Positions 41,950-50,348 of a stretch of 64,000 nucleotides of DNA are shown here, in pieces. The stretch is taken from NCBI RefSeq assembly GCF_040529045.1, contig NZ_CP131914.1, forward strand, positions 3,270,501 through 3,334,500. The letters are read 5' to 3'. The notes under the pieces are model-generated. The model had not been told where the DNA came from. It was given only the letters and a program-made list of their open reading frames with translations, and did not search any database. A program made the translations under genes and the position numbers. Source of the stretch: Xanthomonas indica. GTDB taxonomy: Bacteria; Pseudomonadota; Gammaproteobacteria; Xanthomonadales; Xanthomonadaceae. Each line of letters begins with the position of its first letter. Position 1 is the first letter of the stretch.

Positions 41950-42990
41950 TCAGTCGGCCGGCGCCGAGGGTGGCGGCAGCCGGGCGGCCTCCACCTGCAG
42001 CATCGCGCGGGCGAACTCGGCCAGCCGTTGCTGGATCGCCGCCGGCGGCGTGCCGGCGGCGATCGACTGCTGCAGCGCCATCAACTGCGCGGCCAGTTCG
42101 CCCTGCCAGCGCATGCGCTCGGTGTCGTTGCTGGCGCGCTGCACTTCCAGCGAGGCCTGCGCCTGCGCCGAGGTGTCGCCGCGCACCAGCGTTTCCATGG
42201 AATCGACCAGGCGTTGCAGCAGGCGGTACACCGCGGTGGCGGAAAAGCCGCCCAGCATCGCCAGGGTCGGCTTGCCGAAGCTGCGCATGCTGCCGCTCTC
42301 GAACAGATCCGGCGGCAGCACCTCGACCAGGATCAGGCCGGCGATCAGGCCCAGGATCATGCGTGCGCCATAGGAGGCGTCGTACTTGGGGTCGTAGGTG
42401 GCGTCGGCGACGTAGCGATGCACCTGGAACAGCGAAGAGAACGAGGCACCCAGGCCGGCGCAGAACAGCAGGAACAGCGCATTCCACAACAGCACGCTGC
42501 CGGACGAATCGAGGAACCCCAGGCGCACGTTGTCCGCGCTGACCTTGCTGGACAGCGCCGACGCCACCACCAGGAACAGGAACAGCAGCGACGTGACGGT
42601 CAGCGCGCGCACCAGTGGCAGCGGGCCGAGCAACGTGGCCCAGTGCGGGCGGCGGCGCTCGGCATCGAGCAGGAACACCGCCTGCGGCGTCGCCGGGCGG
42701 ATCAGTTGCGCCAGGCGCCGATGGGTCACCGCCAGTTCGTGCGCGCGCGGCTCGATCTCGCCATCGTCGGCCGCGCCCTCCGCGGAACCGGTGCCGACCA
42801 GCACCGACAGACGCGCGATCAGTTCCGGCGGCACCGCCATGCCGTGCTCCAGCGCGTAACGCGCCATCGCTTCGCACTCCGCACGCAATTGCGGCAGGAT
42901 GCCCGGCGGCGGCAGGCGCGGCCCGGCACTGCGGGCAGCGGTCAGCCGGCGCCGCAGCGCGCCGGCCAGCGCCTTGATCCAGACGTTCAT
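41950..42990 (-). CDS. Uncharacterised four-helix membrane protein
   Basis: 346 aa. A soluble basic N-terminal part is followed by four likely membrane helices at about 125-147, 168-190, 207-230 and 240-262. The C-terminus (about 265-340) is a coiled coil rich in Gln and Ala. No transport or enzyme motif is seen. It is the last of eight tightly spaced same-strand genes starting with the muramidase at 46627, 48 bp after the secreted two-cysteine protein, and is the best candidate for a membrane base or channel if the cluster works together. Confidence 0.75.
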   Translation of the reverse strand: MNVWIKALAGALRRRLTAARSAGPRLPPPGILPQLRAECEAMARYALEHGMAVPPELIARLSVLVGTGSAEGAADDGEIEPRAHELAVTHRRLAQLIRPATPQAVFLLDAERRRPHWATLLGPLPLVRALTVTSLLFLFLVVASALSSKVSADNVRLGFLDSSGSVLLWNALFLLFCAGLGASFSSLFQVHRYVADATYDPKYDASYGARMILGLIAGLILVEVLPPDLFESGSMRSFGKPTLAMLGGFSATAVYRLLQRLVDSMETLVRGDTSAQAQASLEVQRASNDTERMRWQGELAAQLMALQQSIAAGTPPAAIQQRLAEFARAMLQVEAARLPPPSAPAD

Positions 42991-43038
42991 CGCATCACTC
43001 CTGGACGGACACGGTGGCCGGCGCCTGCGCGCGGCGGA

Positions 43039-43812
43039 TTACGGGTTGGTGGGCGCGCGCTCCAGCAGTGCGCGTTCCCGACGCGCCCCGGTGCGGTCGA
43101 TGATCTGCAGTTCGACGTGTCCATCCGGCGTTGCGCGCAAGGTCAGTTGGCCGTCGCTCAATCGCGCACAGATCCCCTGATCGTTCATGTCCAGCGCATA
43201 CAGCGCGCCTGCTTCGCGCATGCCCAGGTAACGGCCTTGCACCCTGCACTCGCGTGGCGCGCCGTAGCGCAGTTGCACCGTGGGGTTGCCCGGCGCCTGC
43301 GGCGTCGCAGCAACGCTCAGTTCCACCGCAACGTCCCGATCGCCGCGCTCGGGGCGGACCATCCCGCGCCACTTGCCCTGCAGCAGGCTGGGCTGGCCCG
43401 GATCGCTATGCAGCACCACCGGCAGGTCCTTGCCGTCGACGGTGAGCCGCAGGTCGTCGCCGCTGCGCTGCACGCGCAGCGGCTTGCCCATCAGCTTGTC
43501 GCAGTAGGCACCGCCATTGATCGAGTCCAGCACGAAGGCGCCACCCGGTTGCGGCTTGACCAGCAGCGTGCAGTTCAGCGGCGAGCCGAACATCAGCCTG
43601 GTCTTGCCGTCGCGCTGCACCAGGCGCACCGTCGCCAGGCGCTGCGCGTCCAGCGCCAGGGTGCCACTCCATTCGCCGGCCGGCAGCGCCTCGACGCTGG
43701 CCGCGGCGGCCGGCGTGGGCGCCTGCGGCACGGCGCCGAGGGCGAACGGCATGGCCAGGCACAGCGCCAGCCAGAGCGGGAAACGCGCAACACCACGCGA
43801 ACGGATACGCAT
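43039..43812 (-). CDS. Secreted protein with tandem two-cysteine domains
   Basis: 257 aa. A signal peptide spans about 1-27 (RFPLWLALCLAMPFALG). Two copies of one domain follow, about 46-133 and 146-245: each has G-x-W-x-G near its start, then FGSPLNC / YGAPREC, then GGAYCDKL / QGICARL, giving two paired cysteines per copy. The copies are visibly related but diverged. I do not recognise the family. AGGAG lies 7 bases before ATG 43812; the longer upstream frame is not coding. Confidence 0.75.
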   Translation of the reverse strand: MRIRSRGVARFPLWLALCLAMPFALGAVPQAPTPAAAASVEALPAGEWSGTLALDAQRLATVRLVQRDGKTRLMFGSPLNCTLLVKPQPGGAFVLDSINGGAYCDKLMGKPLRVQRSGDDLRLTVDGKDLPVVLHSDPGQPSLLQGKWRGMVRPERGDRDVAVELSVAATPQAPGNPTVQLRYGAPRECRVQGRYLGMREAGALYALDMNDQGICARLSDGQLTLRATPDGHVELQIIDRTGARRERALLERAPTNP

Positions 43813-43853
43813 GCGACTCTCCTGTTGGATACGAAGGAAAAACGACGGCACGG

Positions 43854-44042
43854 TCAGGACAGACCGCGCCAGAGCAGCGCCAAGACGGCCGCCACGAAGC
43901 ACAGTACGGCAAGCAGCCACAGTGCCCGGCGTCGGCGTCGGCGCAAGCGCTGCGCGCGGGCCAGCGAGCGCAGGTCGATGTGCAGTTCTCGGCACCACAG
44001 GTCGGTGTCGTGCCGGGACAGCAGAAAGCCGTGTCTACGCAT
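43854..44042 (-). CDS. 62-aa single-pass membrane protein
   Basis: An Arg-rich stretch (RLRRRRRRA) is followed by one hydrophobic helix (LWLLAVLCFVAAVLALLW, about residues 41-58) ending near the C-terminus. AGGAG precedes the ATG and the start overlaps the end of the upstream gene by 8 bases, which supports a real gene. Size and shape would fit a holin- or spanin-like helper, but no family signature is present. Confidence 0.65.
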   Translation of the reverse strand: MRRHGFLLSRHDTDLWCRELHIDLRSLARAQRLRRRRRRALWLLAVLCFVAAVLALLWRGLS

Positions 44043-44493
44043 GTGCGGTCTCCTGGGCGGGATCGTGCGGCGCGGCCGGTTCGGACAGGTGCCACAGCTT
44101 CAGCAGCTGACCATCGAACAGCACTTCGCCGACCGGGGTGTGGGTGCCGCGGAACAGCACCTGCAGGCGGTGGCCCGGCCGCCGTGGTCGTCGCGGCAAG
44201 ACCTGCAGCAGCAGGCGCGGCGCCTCGTCCGGCATCTCCACCACGTCCAGTTCCACGTCGAAGGACAGGGCCAGCTCGCCGATCTGCGGCAGTTGCCAGG
44301 CGCGCAGTTCCCACAACGGGATCCGCCACGCTGGCGGCTCGGCCTCCTCCGTCACCACCTGCACGGTCTCGGCGGCGCCGAAGCACGCGCGCAAGGCCTG
44401 CTCATGGCGGGCCCGGCACCGGCGCTGCGCGTCCAGCAGCGCCGCCGACAGCCCCTGCAGCAGCAGGTCGAATTCGCAGCGCAACCTGGCCAT
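44035..44493 (-). CDS. Small DUF2589-like protein (by motif)
   Basis: 152 aa. The N-terminal helix (FDLLLQGLSAALLDAQRRC) and the later strand pair (IPLWELRAWQLP, then LALSFDVELDVV) match positions seen in the two DUF2589 proteins encoded just upstream: a leucine helix with (D/E)AQ, then PL..., then (S/T)FD-x-(Q/E)-(L/V). I infer a third, shorter member. ATG 44493 overlaps the stop of the preceding gene by one base. Confidence 0.65.
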   Translation of the reverse strand: MARLRCEFDLLLQGLSAALLDAQRRCRARHEQALRACFGAAETVQVVTEEAEPPAWRIPLWELRAWQLPQIGELALSFDVELDVVEMPDEAPRLLLQVLPRRPRRPGHRLQVLFRGTHTPVGEVLFDGQLLKLWHLSEPAAPHDPAQETAHA

Positions 44494-44753
44494 CACTCGT
44501 CCTTCAGCCAGCCGGGCTTGCGCGGAAACCCCACGTGGTAGCACAGCCACTGCATCACCACCTGGTGCTCGCCGATCTGCAGCACGGCGAAATTCTTCTC
44601 GGTACCGATGATCGCACCCTTGGGCGAATCGCTCAGGCACCGGTTGAGCAAGGCCCGCGCCGCTTCGATCTGCTCGGGCGATTGCATCTGCGTCGGGTTG
44701 TCGCTACCGACCACGACCCGCTTGACGAACTTGACTTCAGTAAGGTCGAACAT
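44493..44753 (-). CDS. Uncharacterised 86-aa protein
   Basis: Soluble, mixed alpha/beta, no signal or membrane segment. It ends CYHVGFPRKPGWLKDE. It is 46 bp after the second DUF2589 gene and overlaps the next gene by one base, so it is part of the cluster operon. Family not recognised. Confidence 0.65.
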   Translation of the reverse strand: MFDLTEVKFVKRVVVGSDNPTQMQSPEQIEAARALLNRCLSDSPKGAIIGTEKNFAVLQIGEHQVVMQWLCYHVGFPRKPGWLKDE

Positions 44754-44799
44754 CGTTGACGAGTTCCCCGACGAGATGGTTCAACGGACCGCTCTGGGA

Positions 44800-45426
44800 T
44801 TACGGGGTGACCGCAACCGGCTTGCCGATCTTGCGCGGCGCCACCGCGGTCTGCAGGATGTCCAGCACCCGCGCCAGGCCTTCCGGCGGACCCTTGTCCG
44901 CGGCGTGCACCGAGACGTGGTACTTGGCCGAGTTGTCCGAGCTGCGCGTGTTCTCCTTGCTGGTGGAGACCGAGCCCTGGATGTGCACCTTGGCCTTGAA
45001 CAGGCCGAAGCCGTATTCCACGTCCGCCGACATCGATGCCGCCGCATCGGTCTTTTCCTTGGAGGAGAAGGACGACTTCACTTCCATGTCGAAGGTGACG
45101 TCCACGGTCTGGATGCTCAGGCTGGGCACGTTGACGATGGCCAGCAGCGGCACTTCCAGTTCGACCTCTTCCTCGGCGATGCCGCCGGCCTTGTCCGGGT
45201 CGTCGACCGGCCGCTTGAAGCGGAAGCTGGCGGTGCGGGTCGCGCCGGTGCCCTGCGGATCTTTGGGATCGGTCGGCGGCAGGAAGCCGATGACGCGGAT
45301 GAAATCGGCGGTGGCGCGGGCCAGCTTGACCTGTGCGTCGCAGGCCGCATCCAGCGGTCCGCCGATCAGGTCGCCCATCGGCAGACCCTTGAATTGACTT
45401 GACATGTTGACGAGTTCGTCAGCCAT
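44800..45426 (-). CDS. DUF2589 domain protein B
   Basis: 208 aa, soluble, beta-rich. Motifs: LPMGDLIGGPLDAACDAQ at the N-terminus, VPLLAIVNVPSL then VDVTFDMEVKSSF in the middle, and YHVSVHAADKGPPEGLARVL near the C-terminus. DUF2589 has no described function. It lies 12 bp after its paralogue, so the two are almost surely coexpressed. The Ser/Asn-rich region about 140-170 may be exposed. Confidence 0.85.
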   Translation of the reverse strand: MADELVNMSSQFKGLPMGDLIGGPLDAACDAQVKLARATADFIRVIGFLPPTDPKDPQGTGATRTASFRFKRPVDDPDKAGGIAEEEVELEVPLLAIVNVPSLSIQTVDVTFDMEVKSSFSSKEKTDAAASMSADVEYGFGLFKAKVHIQGSVSTSKENTRSSDNSAKYHVSVHAADKGPPEGLARVLDILQTAVAPRKIGKPVAVTP

Positions 45427-45438
45427 TGCAGTGACTCC

Positions 45439-46017
45439 TTAGTTGGTGGGATTGGTTACATCGTCCGTGCCCGCGACGTCCGGCTTGTCGGCCATGACCG
45501 TCTTGAACACGCCCTGCGTCTGCGCCAGATGGTTGAGCAATCTGGCCGCTCCGTCAGTCGGTTCGGTGCCCTCCACGCGCAGCACGACGTGGACGGCACT
45601 CTGGCGCTGGCTCCGCGCGCTGGCGCTGGTATCCACGCGCACGCTGGAACGGGTGGCCGTGCGCTTGGCCTGCCAGGCCGCTTTCGGGCCGGGCGGCTCC
45701 GGCGCGAAGAAACCGTCGGCCGACTGCAGGCCGCCGAGGTCGCCGAGTTGCGCATCGAAGCTGATCTCCACGTCCTTGATCCGCAGCACATTGGTCGAGA
45801 CCAGCGGCAGCAGCGGCGCGCGGTAGTAGTCCTCGTCGCCCTCGGCGGCCTGCGGGTGCTGCGACGGCAGGCGGATGATCACGCTCTTGGGCCGGTGGAA
45901 CTCGTCGAAGTAGTCGCCGAGGTTGGCCATCTGGTGCTGCTCGATGCGGTCCTGCGCCTCGATCACCGCGCCGGCCAGCGCTTCGATCAGGTCGTTCAAT
46001 GCGGTCGGTCCAGCCAT
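45439..46017 (-). CDS. DUF2589 domain protein A
   Basis: 192 aa. Same plan as protein B: LNDLIEALAGAVIEAQDRIE, APLLPLVSTNVL then VEISFDAQLGDL, and HVVLRVEGTEPTDGAARLLN near the end. Sequence identity with B is low outside these motifs. It is 70 bp after the muramidase gene and is the first of the DUF2589-type genes. No signal peptide or membrane helix is seen, so export, if any, would need a partner. Confidence 0.85.
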   Translation of the reverse strand: MAGPTALNDLIEALAGAVIEAQDRIEQHQMANLGDYFDEFHRPKSVIIRLPSQHPQAAEGDEDYYRAPLLPLVSTNVLRIKDVEISFDAQLGDLGGLQSADGFFAPEPPGPKAAWQAKRTATRSSVRVDTSASARSQRQSAVHVVLRVEGTEPTDGAARLLNHLAQTQGVFKTVMADKPDVAGTDDVTNPTN

Positions 46018-46087
46018 GGTCGCTCCTGGGGAAAGAAGGCCGCCGTCGGCGACGGCGGCGGATCGGCAGCATGCGCCGCGCGCGCGC

Positions 46088-46627
46088 TCAACTCAGGTCG
46101 GGAAAGGAATCGGTGCGCGCCAGCCAGCCCTTGAGGAACTTGGCCAGCGGCGGCCGGGCCGCGACCAGGCGCTGGTAGTAGTCGCGTCGGCCCTGCTTGT
46201 AGCGCGCGTACAGATCGCGCTGGTCCGCCGCCTTCAGCGCGGCCAGGGTGGCCGGGCCGATCTTGCCGTCCTCCGGCAGCTTCAGCGTCGGGGTCTGTGC
46301 GTTGAGCACGCGCTGCAGCAGCTTGATCGCGTTGCTGCCGGCGTTGACCTGGAAGTCGAACAGGATGTTGGCCAGCGGCTGCAGCGCGATCTCGTCGCCG
46401 TGCACCGCATTCCAGTAGCAGGTCTTGTAGATCACCCCGGCCTGCGCGTCGGTGAGCGCGCGCAGGTTGTCCAGGGTCGGCTCCAGTTGCAGCAGGCTCT
46501 TGGCGTAGACGCGGAACGTCGCCAGGGTGATGCCCTTGTTGGTGGCGCCGCCCGGGTCCACCGGGTCGTTGACGAAACCGCCCTCGTGCTTGAGCAGGGT
46601 CGGAAAGAATGCGTTGAAGTCGGCCAT
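46088..46627 (-). CDS. GH108-type muramidase with peptidoglycan-binding domain
   Basis: 179 aa. The family signature LLKHEGGFVNDPVDPGGATN is at residues 11-30, with E15 as the likely catalytic acid. Residues from about 115 resemble the C-terminal peptidoglycan-binding domain (LPEDGKIGPATLAALKAAD). There is no signal peptide, as in phage endolysins and in TtsA, the Salmonella Typhi GH108 muramidase that releases typhoid toxin. GGAGGAAC precedes the ATG. It heads the eight-gene cluster and is divergent from the carbonic anhydrase gene. No other phage gene is near. Confidence 0.9.
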   Translation of the reverse strand: MADFNAFFPTLLKHEGGFVNDPVDPGGATNKGITLATFRVYAKSLLQLEPTLDNLRALTDAQAGVIYKTCYWNAVHGDEIALQPLANILFDFQVNAGSNAIKLLQRVLNAQTPTLKLPEDGKIGPATLAALKAADQRDLYARYKQGRRDYYQRLVAARPPLAKFLKGWLARTDSFPDLS

Positions 46628-46808
46628 GGGTTCCTCCGCTGGTGCCCGCTGGTGGGCGTGGAGGAAGTCTGCGCAGCGGTGCGCGGCGGCGGGATCGGCA
46701 AAAGCCCGATCCGGCGGCGCCTGCGCACTGAGGCGCCGCGGCGATCCGGCGCGCCGGCGTGCATGCCGGTGCGCCGCGCCGGGCTGCGCACCGGCCGCGG
46801 GCTTCTGG

Positions 46809-46814
46809 GATAAT
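46809..46814 (+). promoter_or_regulatory. -10 box for a near-leaderless can transcript
   Basis: GATAAT at 46809-46814 ends 8 bp before the ATG at 46823. A start about 7 bp downstream of this box would leave 0-2 nt of leader. No Shine-Dalgarno sequence precedes the ATG. The -35 region is poor. Confidence 0.4.
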
Positions 46815-46822
46815 GCCGGGCT

Positions 46823-47485
46823 ATGAGCAAAATCGCGCAACTCCTGGACAACAACCGCTCCTGGTCCGAACGCATCAATCGCGAGGATCCCGAGTTCTTC
46901 AGTCGCCTGTCCAAGCAGCAGACGCCGGAGTACCTGTGGATCGGCTGTTCCGATTCGCGGGTGCCGGCGAACCAGATCATCGACATGGCGCCGGGCGAAG
47001 TGTTCGTCCACCGCAACATCGCCAACGTGGTCGTGCACACCGATCTGAACTGCCTGTCGGTGATCCAGTTCGCGGTCGAGGTGCTGAAGGTGCGGCACAT
47101 CCTGGTGGTCGGCCACTACGGCTGCGGCGGCGTGCACGCGGGTCTGACCCGTGCGCGGCTGGGCCTGGTCGACAACTGGATCCGCCACGTCACCGACGTG
47201 GCCGAGAAGCACGAGCACTGCCTGCAGCAGGCCGGCGACCTCAACGTGCAGCACGCGCGCCTGTGCGAACTCAACGTGCTCGAGCAGGTGGTCAACGTCA
47301 GCCGCACCTCGATCGTGCTCGACGCCTGGGCGCGCGGCCAGGAACTGACCGTGCACGGCTGGGTCTACAGCCTGCGCGACGGCCGCGTGCACGACCTGGG
47401 CATGGAACTGGACCGCATCGACGACCTGGCGCCGCGCTACGATGCCGCCCTGGCGCGCATCAGCCAGGACCGCGAGGACCGCTGA
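46823..47485 (+). CDS. can: Beta-class carbonic anhydrase
   Basis: 220 aa. Zinc ligands C42, H98 and C101 and the D44/R46 dyad are visible in GCSDSR and VGHYGCGG. It interconverts CO2 and bicarbonate, supplying bicarbonate for carboxylations. Length and motifs match the E. coli Can type. The stop is 39 bp before nbaC. Confidence 0.97.
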   Translation: MSKIAQLLDNNRSWSERINREDPEFFSRLSKQQTPEYLWIGCSDSRVPANQIIDMAPGEVFVHRNIANVVVHTDLNCLSVIQFAVEVLKVRHILVVGHYGCGGVHAGLTRARLGLVDNWIRHVTDVAEKHEHCLQQAGDLNVQHARLCELNVLEQVVNVSRTSIVLDAWARGQELTVHGWVYSLRDGRVHDLGMELDRIDDLAPRYDAALARISQDREDR

Positions 47486-47524
47486 GCGGCGCGCACGGCC
47501 CCGTCATTCCCCGCTAGGATCCGC

Positions 47525-48049
47525 ATGCTCCCCGGCCCCCTCAACCTGCACGCCTGGATCGACGCCCATCGGCACCTGCTGAAGCCGCCGGTCGGCAACA
47601 AGTGCATCCACGCCGGCGACTTCATCGTGATGGTGGTCGGCGGGCCGAACGCGCGCAGCGACTATCACTACGACGAAGGCCCGGAGTGGTTCTACCAGCT
47701 CGAAGGCGAGATGGTGCTGAAGATCCAGGAGGACGGCGCGGTGCGCGAGATCCCGATCCGCGCCGGCGAGACCTTCCTGCTGCCGCCGAAGGTGCCGCAC
47801 TCGCCGCAGCGTGGGCCCGACTCGGTGGGCCTGGTGATCGAACGGCGACGCCTGCCGCACGAACAGGACGGCCTGCTGTGGTACTGCGCGCACTGCAACC
47901 ACCTGCTGTACGAAGCCTACTTCCCGCTGCAGGACATCGAGACCGACTTCCCGCCGGTGTTCGCGCGTTTCTACGCCTCCGACGCGCTGCGCACCTGCGC
48001 CCGCTGCGGTCACGTGCATCCGCGGCCGCCGGCGGCCGCCGCGCCGTGA
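47525..48049 (+). CDS. nbaC: 3-hydroxyanthranilate 3,4-dioxygenase
   Basis: 174 aa cupin. The catalytic iron ligands fit H48, E54 and H92; a second metal site of four cysteines is present (C121, C124, C158, C161), typical of the bacterial enzyme. It opens the ring of 3-hydroxyanthranilate to give the precursor of quinolinate. With kynU and kmo downstream it forms the kynurenine route to NAD known in Xanthomonas. AGGA precedes the ATG. Confidence 0.96.
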   Translation: MLPGPLNLHAWIDAHRHLLKPPVGNKCIHAGDFIVMVVGGPNARSDYHYDEGPEWFYQLEGEMVLKIQEDGAVREIPIRAGETFLLPPKVPHSPQRGPDSVGLVIERRRLPHEQDGLLWYCAHCNHLLYEAYFPLQDIETDFPPVFARFYASDALRTCARCGHVHPRPPAAAAP

Positions 48050-48080
48050 CCGCCCTGCGCCTGCACCGTTCCGGATCGCG

Positions 48081-50225
48081 ATGCTGCGCAGCCTGATCGC
48101 GCTCAAGCCGCGCGACGTGCCGGTGCGCGTGGCCCTGCGCAACACCGCCGCGGTGGTCGCGCCGCTGGCGCTGGGCGTGGCCGCCGGCCATGCCGAACTC
48201 GGCCTGGCAGTGTCCACCGGCGCGCTCAACACCATGTTCTCCGACCAACCCGGCCCGTACCGGGCGCGGATGCAGCGCATGCTGATGGCGGCCCTGGCAG
48301 CGGGCGTGGCCGCGCTGCTGGGCATGCTGATCGGCGCGCATACGGTCGCACTGGCGCTGAGCGCCCTGGTGCTCGGCCTGGGCGGCGGCCTGCTGGTGGC
48401 GCTGGGCCCGGTCGCGGCGCGGGTCGGGCTGACCAGCATGATCCTGCTGGTGGTCAGCGCCGACGTACGCCTGCCCCCACCGCAGAGCGTGGGCGTGGCG
48501 GCGCTGATCTTCGCCGGCGGCGTGTTGCAGATGCTGATGGCGCTGGCGGCCTGGCCGCTGCAGCGCTACCGGCCGGAGCGCTTCGCCCTGGCCGACCTGA
48601 TGCGGCAACTGGCCGGCCTCGCCCGCCAGCGGCCGAGCGCGACCGCAGCGCCGCCGGCCACCGAGGCGGTGCTCGAGGCGATGGTGATGCTGCATGGCGA
48701 ACACCGCTCGCGCGGGCGTGCGGTGCAGGCGTTCCGGGTCATCGCCGAACTGTGCGAACGCGCGCGGCTGGAGCTGCTGACCCTGGCCGACCTGCATGGG
48801 CGCCTGGAGGCGACGTCGCCGGCGCGGCTGCCGATCGAACGCGTGCTCGAACGCAGCGCGGTGGTGCTGGACCAGCTTGCGCACGCGCTGGACGGCGCCG
48901 AGGATCCCGACGCGGCCAATGCCTCGATGACCGGGTTCGACGATCTCATCGACGCGCTGGCGCAGGTGCAGGCGCAGACCGAGGACACCCGCGAACGGCG
49001 CCTGCTGCGCATCGCCGTGGCGCGTGCGCAGGGCCTGGGCGGGCAGTTGCGCGCACTGGTCCGCAACGGCCGCTGGGCCAGCAGCCGCGGCGAGATCCAG
49101 GCCGAACTGGCCGAGGCGCGGCTGCCGGCGGCGCTGCGCCCGCTGGCGCCGCTGCAGACCTTGCGGGCGAACCTGAACCTGTCCTCGGTCGCGTTCCGGC
49201 ATGCGCTGCGCTGCGGCGTGTGCCTGGCGCTGGCGGTGCTGTTCGCGCGCTGGCAGGCCATCCCGCACGGCTACTGGATCCCGATGACCACCGCGATCGT
49301 GCTCAAACCGGATTTCGGCGGCACCCTCAGTTTCGGCGCGCTGCGCGTGGCCGGCACCTTCGCCGGGCTGCTGCTGGCCACCGTGCTGGCGCACTTCGTG
49401 ATGGACGGGGCGGTGGTGCGGCTGCTGTTGCTGACCGTGTTCTGCCTGGGCTTCCGCCTGCTGACCCAGGTCAACTACGGGCTCGGCGTGGCCTGCCTGA
49501 CCGGCATGCTGGTGCTGCTGCTGTCGTTCGAGGGCATGGCCCCGGGCGAGGCGATCGGCGAGCGCATCCAGGCCACGGTGCTCGGCAGCGCGCTGGCACT
49601 GGCGGCCTATGCGCTGTGGCCGACCTGGGAACGCAAGCACATCCGCGCCATCCTCGCGCAGTTGCTGCTCGCCTATCGCGACCATTTGAGCGCGGTGCTG
49701 GAGGGGCGCCTGCAGGCGCTGCCGGACACCCGCGCGGCCTCGCGCACCGCGCGCACCAACGCGCAGGCCTCGATCGAACGCCTGCGCGGCGAGCCGCGGC
49801 GCAAGCGCAACCTGCGCGAGCTGACCCTGGCCGAATCGGTGCTGGCCAACGGCAACCGGCTGATCCGCGCCTCGCTGTCGCTGGAAGCGGTGCTGCGCGA
49901 TGCGCCGCCGCTGCCGCCGCTGCCGGAACTGCAGCAGTTCCGGCAACAGGCGCATGCCGCGCTCACCGAGCTGGCCGAGGGCCTGCGCACCGGCACCCCA
50001 CCGCCGCAGGCCAGCCTGCGCACGGACGAGCGGCGCCTGGCCGAGGCGCTGGCCGCGCACCTGCAGGACGGCAGCGACGGCGGCGCCCTGGCGGCATTGG
50101 CCGATACCGGCGACCGTGTCGCCGACAGCATCGGCACCCTCACCCACCTGGTCCGCAGTGCGCTGCTGCCGGCCGCGGCGGCCGCAAAGGAACCGCCGCC
50201 GGTGGGCGCGCAGCGCAGCGGGTGA
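48081..50225 (+). CDS. FUSC-family inner membrane protein, YccS-like
   Basis: 714 aa. Two blocks of membrane helices (about 20-150 and 375-520) separated by a helical soluble domain, the layout of aromatic acid efflux/fusaric acid resistance-like proteins (FUSC/YccS). The conserved IPHGYWIPMTTAIVLKPDFG segment starts the second block. It lies between nbaC and kynU on the same strand with 31 bp to nbaC, so it may be cotranscribed. Substrate is unknown; aromatic pathway intermediates are a reasonable guess from context. Confidence 0.88.
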   Translation: MLRSLIALKPRDVPVRVALRNTAAVVAPLALGVAAGHAELGLAVSTGALNTMFSDQPGPYRARMQRMLMAALAAGVAALLGMLIGAHTVALALSALVLGLGGGLLVALGPVAARVGLTSMILLVVSADVRLPPPQSVGVAALIFAGGVLQMLMALAAWPLQRYRPERFALADLMRQLAGLARQRPSATAAPPATEAVLEAMVMLHGEHRSRGRAVQAFRVIAELCERARLELLTLADLHGRLEATSPARLPIERVLERSAVVLDQLAHALDGAEDPDAANASMTGFDDLIDALAQVQAQTEDTRERRLLRIAVARAQGLGGQLRALVRNGRWASSRGEIQAELAEARLPAALRPLAPLQTLRANLNLSSVAFRHALRCGVCLALAVLFARWQAIPHGYWIPMTTAIVLKPDFGGTLSFGALRVAGTFAGLLLATVLAHFVMDGAVVRLLLLTVFCLGFRLLTQVNYGLGVACLTGMLVLLLSFEGMAPGEAIGERIQATVLGSALALAAYALWPTWERKHIRAILAQLLLAYRDHLSAVLEGRLQALPDTRAASRTARTNAQASIERLRGEPRRKRNLRELTLAESVLANGNRLIRASLSLEAVLRDAPPLPPLPELQQFRQQAHAALTELAEGLRTGTPPPQASLRTDERRLAEALAAHLQDGSDGGALAALADTGDRVADSIGTLTHLVRSALLPAAAAAKEPPPVGAQRSG

Positions 50226-50348
50226 AGGCGCAGGCCTGTCGTGCCGGCGGCGCGGAAAGCGCGCAGCCCGCCGCAGCGCCACGCCGCCGGACAGTCACCT
50301 CAGGTCATCACCCACGTTCTAGACTCTCGCCCTGCTTCCCGGAACCCA

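Noticed and set aside
46088-46627. Prophage endolysin
   Set aside because: No integrase, capsid, tail or terminase genes are present nearby; the neighbours are DUF2589 and envelope-type proteins.
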